Of a stretch of 64,000 nucleotides of DNA, positions 63,145-64,000 are shown in pieces. The notes under the pieces were generated by a model that made no database searches, was not told where the DNA came from, and worked only from the letters and a program-made list of their open reading frames with translations. Within the stretch, counting starts at the first letter, position 1. The number at the start of each line of letters is the position of its first letter. The DNA is from Mesorhizobium jarvisii (lineage in GTDB: Bacteria > Pseudomonadota > Alphaproteobacteria > Rhizobiales > Rhizobiaceae), in assembly GCF_003601985.1 (NCBI RefSeq), contig NZ_QZXA01000009.1:1-64000 (forward strand). The letters run 5' to 3'. The position numbers and the translations under genes are program-made.

Positions 63145-64000
63145 CTAGTTTTCGTCCGTGGCAGCGTGCGCTGCCTGTCCGGCTGCCTTGCGGCGCAGCA
63201 CCTTGGTCAGGTTCCAGATTGTCGGGCTGTTCTTGACAAACGCCTTCAGCCGCGCGCCCTGGCGAAGCGTCTGCGCCAGGGCGCGGCCCTTCAGCGTCAG
63301 CGGGACCAGCACCTCGAAATGCCGGGTTTCGATATCGCACCACTGCCGCTTGTAGGGCTCGTCGCCGACCGAGAAATCGTAGACGGCAAAACCCGCCTCG
63401 CAGGCTTCCTGGATGTTGTCGAAGAACAGGAAATCGCCGGGACTGCTGGATGCGAGATCATCCTCGGCGATCGCTCCGAACTCGCAGATCAGGCGTTTCC
63501 CGGAGCGGCTCGACCCGGTGACGGCGCGTAGCTTGCCGGCGACTTCCAAGCCATGCAGCACGAAAGAGGGCGTGTCCTCGGCCAGGGCCTGCGTGAACAG
63601 CGCCCTGAAGAAGGCGCGTGTCTGGTCGCCGCCGAAGACATTGGCAATGCCCATCTTGCGAAAGCGGAGCTCCTTCATCTCGAAGAAGGCGTCGAGCAAT
63701 CTCTCCACCTCGTCCGGGCTGCGCGCCTCGATGCGCCGATGGCTGCCGACGGCGTCGAATTTGCGCATCTGCGACCGATGTTTCTTGCGTTTGCGCTTGC
63801 CGCTGGCGCGCAGCAGCAGCGCATCGAAGCCCCCGCCAAGGTCGACGGCCAGCGAAAGATTGGGGCTGGAGAAATGATCGAGCGATGCGAGCGGATTGGC
63901 GATGCCGTCGAGATCGGGCAGCAATCGTTCCAGCGCGATGAGATCGATGTCGGGCCTAGCCTTGGCGATGGCCCCAAACACTGAGTCGACGGCCGCGCTC
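63145..64000 (-). CDS. GNAT (CelD/BcsL-like) acetyltransferase, 5-prime end cut off
   Basis: At least 285 codons visible; the frame continues past 64000 without a stop, and the GTG at 63981 is internal to the sense of the protein (AVDSVFGAIAKARPDID reads on). The acetyltransferase_6 domain shows RRIEARSPDEVERLLDAFFEMKELRFRKMG in outline, then DFLFFDNIQEACEAGFAVYDFSVGDEPYKRQW. Such proteins act in polysaccharide or capsule modification. Partial. Confidence 0.82.
   Translation of the reverse strand, partial: SAAVDSVFGAIAKARPDIDLIALERLLPDLDGIANPLASLDHFSSPNLSLAVDLGGGFDALLLRASGKRKRKKHRSQMRKFDAVGSHRRIEARSPDEVERLLDAFFEMKELRFRKMGIANVFGGDQTRAFFRALFTQALAEDTPSFVLHGLEVAGKLRAVTGSSRSGKRLICEFGAIAEDDLASSSPGDFLFFDNIQEACEAGFAVYDFSVGDEPYKRQWCDIETRHFEVLVPLTLKGRALAQTLRQGARLKAFVKNSPTIWNLTKVLRRKAAGQAAHAATDEN

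Overview
The window is chromosomal DNA of an alphaproteobacterium of the order Hyphomicrobiales (Rhizobiales), most likely Mesorhizobium or a close relative. The evidence is the high GC content with matching codon use, the ldtR plus L,D-transpeptidase pair, DUF982, DUF177 and DUF423 genes, a GT90 lipopolysaccharide transferase, a K+-insensitive hppA, a magnesium-type hemB, the fabH-ihfA-merR order and the glyA-nrdR-ribDEH-nusB block. I saw no insertion sequence, prophage, CRISPR array or rRNA operon. The only tRNA is tRNA-Pro(GGG).

Layout. 1-6.3 kb: AI-2E-type permease, DMT exporter, leucyl/arginyl-protein transferase (bpt), RDD protein, soluble transhydrogenase (sthA), a small serine hydrolase. 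6.5-12.3 kb: an OpgC-like acyltransferase, a LacI regulator facing two unannotated paralogous small genes, a GntR/MFS pair, DUF423, DUF982 and a 48-residue charged protein. 12.5-23.6 kb: GT90 transferase, aldo/keto reductase, polyphosphate kinase 2, a dihydrofolate-reductase-like protein, hemB, DUF2066 protein, an enoyl-CoA hydratase-family hydrolase, ldtR, a frameshifted small secreted gene and the L,D-transpeptidase. 23.8-32.6 kb: sodium/proton antiporter, then glyA to nusB and an MFS gene in a tight same-strand run. 32.8-36.6 kb: a four-gene osmoprotectant ABC importer (YehZYXW type). 36.9-44.8 kb: hppA, bamE, a bc1 chaperone, DUF177, plsX, fabH, ihfA, merR and a DUF883-like membrane protein. 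44.8-49.1 kb: small secreted or cytoplasmic proteins and gene-poor DNA ending at tRNA-Pro. 49.2-56.3 kb: an exopolysaccharide cluster. 56.3-63.1 kb: a PotABCD-like ABC operon with an Asp/Glu/hydantoin racemase and a GNAT protein, opposed by a GntR regulator. The right edge cuts a GNAT gene.

The best candidate for something undescribed is at 8.8-9.3 kb. A LacI-family regulator faces two small genes (47 and 49 codons) that share an N-terminal block and a C-terminal RDL/ER motif. Three near-identical CG-centred palindromes of LacI type lie here: one just upstream of a predicted promoter -35, one at its -10/+1, and one in front of the second small gene. This looks like a dedicated repressor controlling a duplicated family of small proteins. 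A second candidate is a nested inverted repeat at 44.39-44.45 kb that would pair the Shine-Dalgarno of a DUF883-like gene. Other regulatory observations are perfect palindromes in front of both GntR regulators, hairpins just after both ABC binding-protein genes, and a pair of inverted, homologous terminators between hppA and bamE.

All names come from reading protein motifs, gene order and start-site signals by eye. No database search was run.
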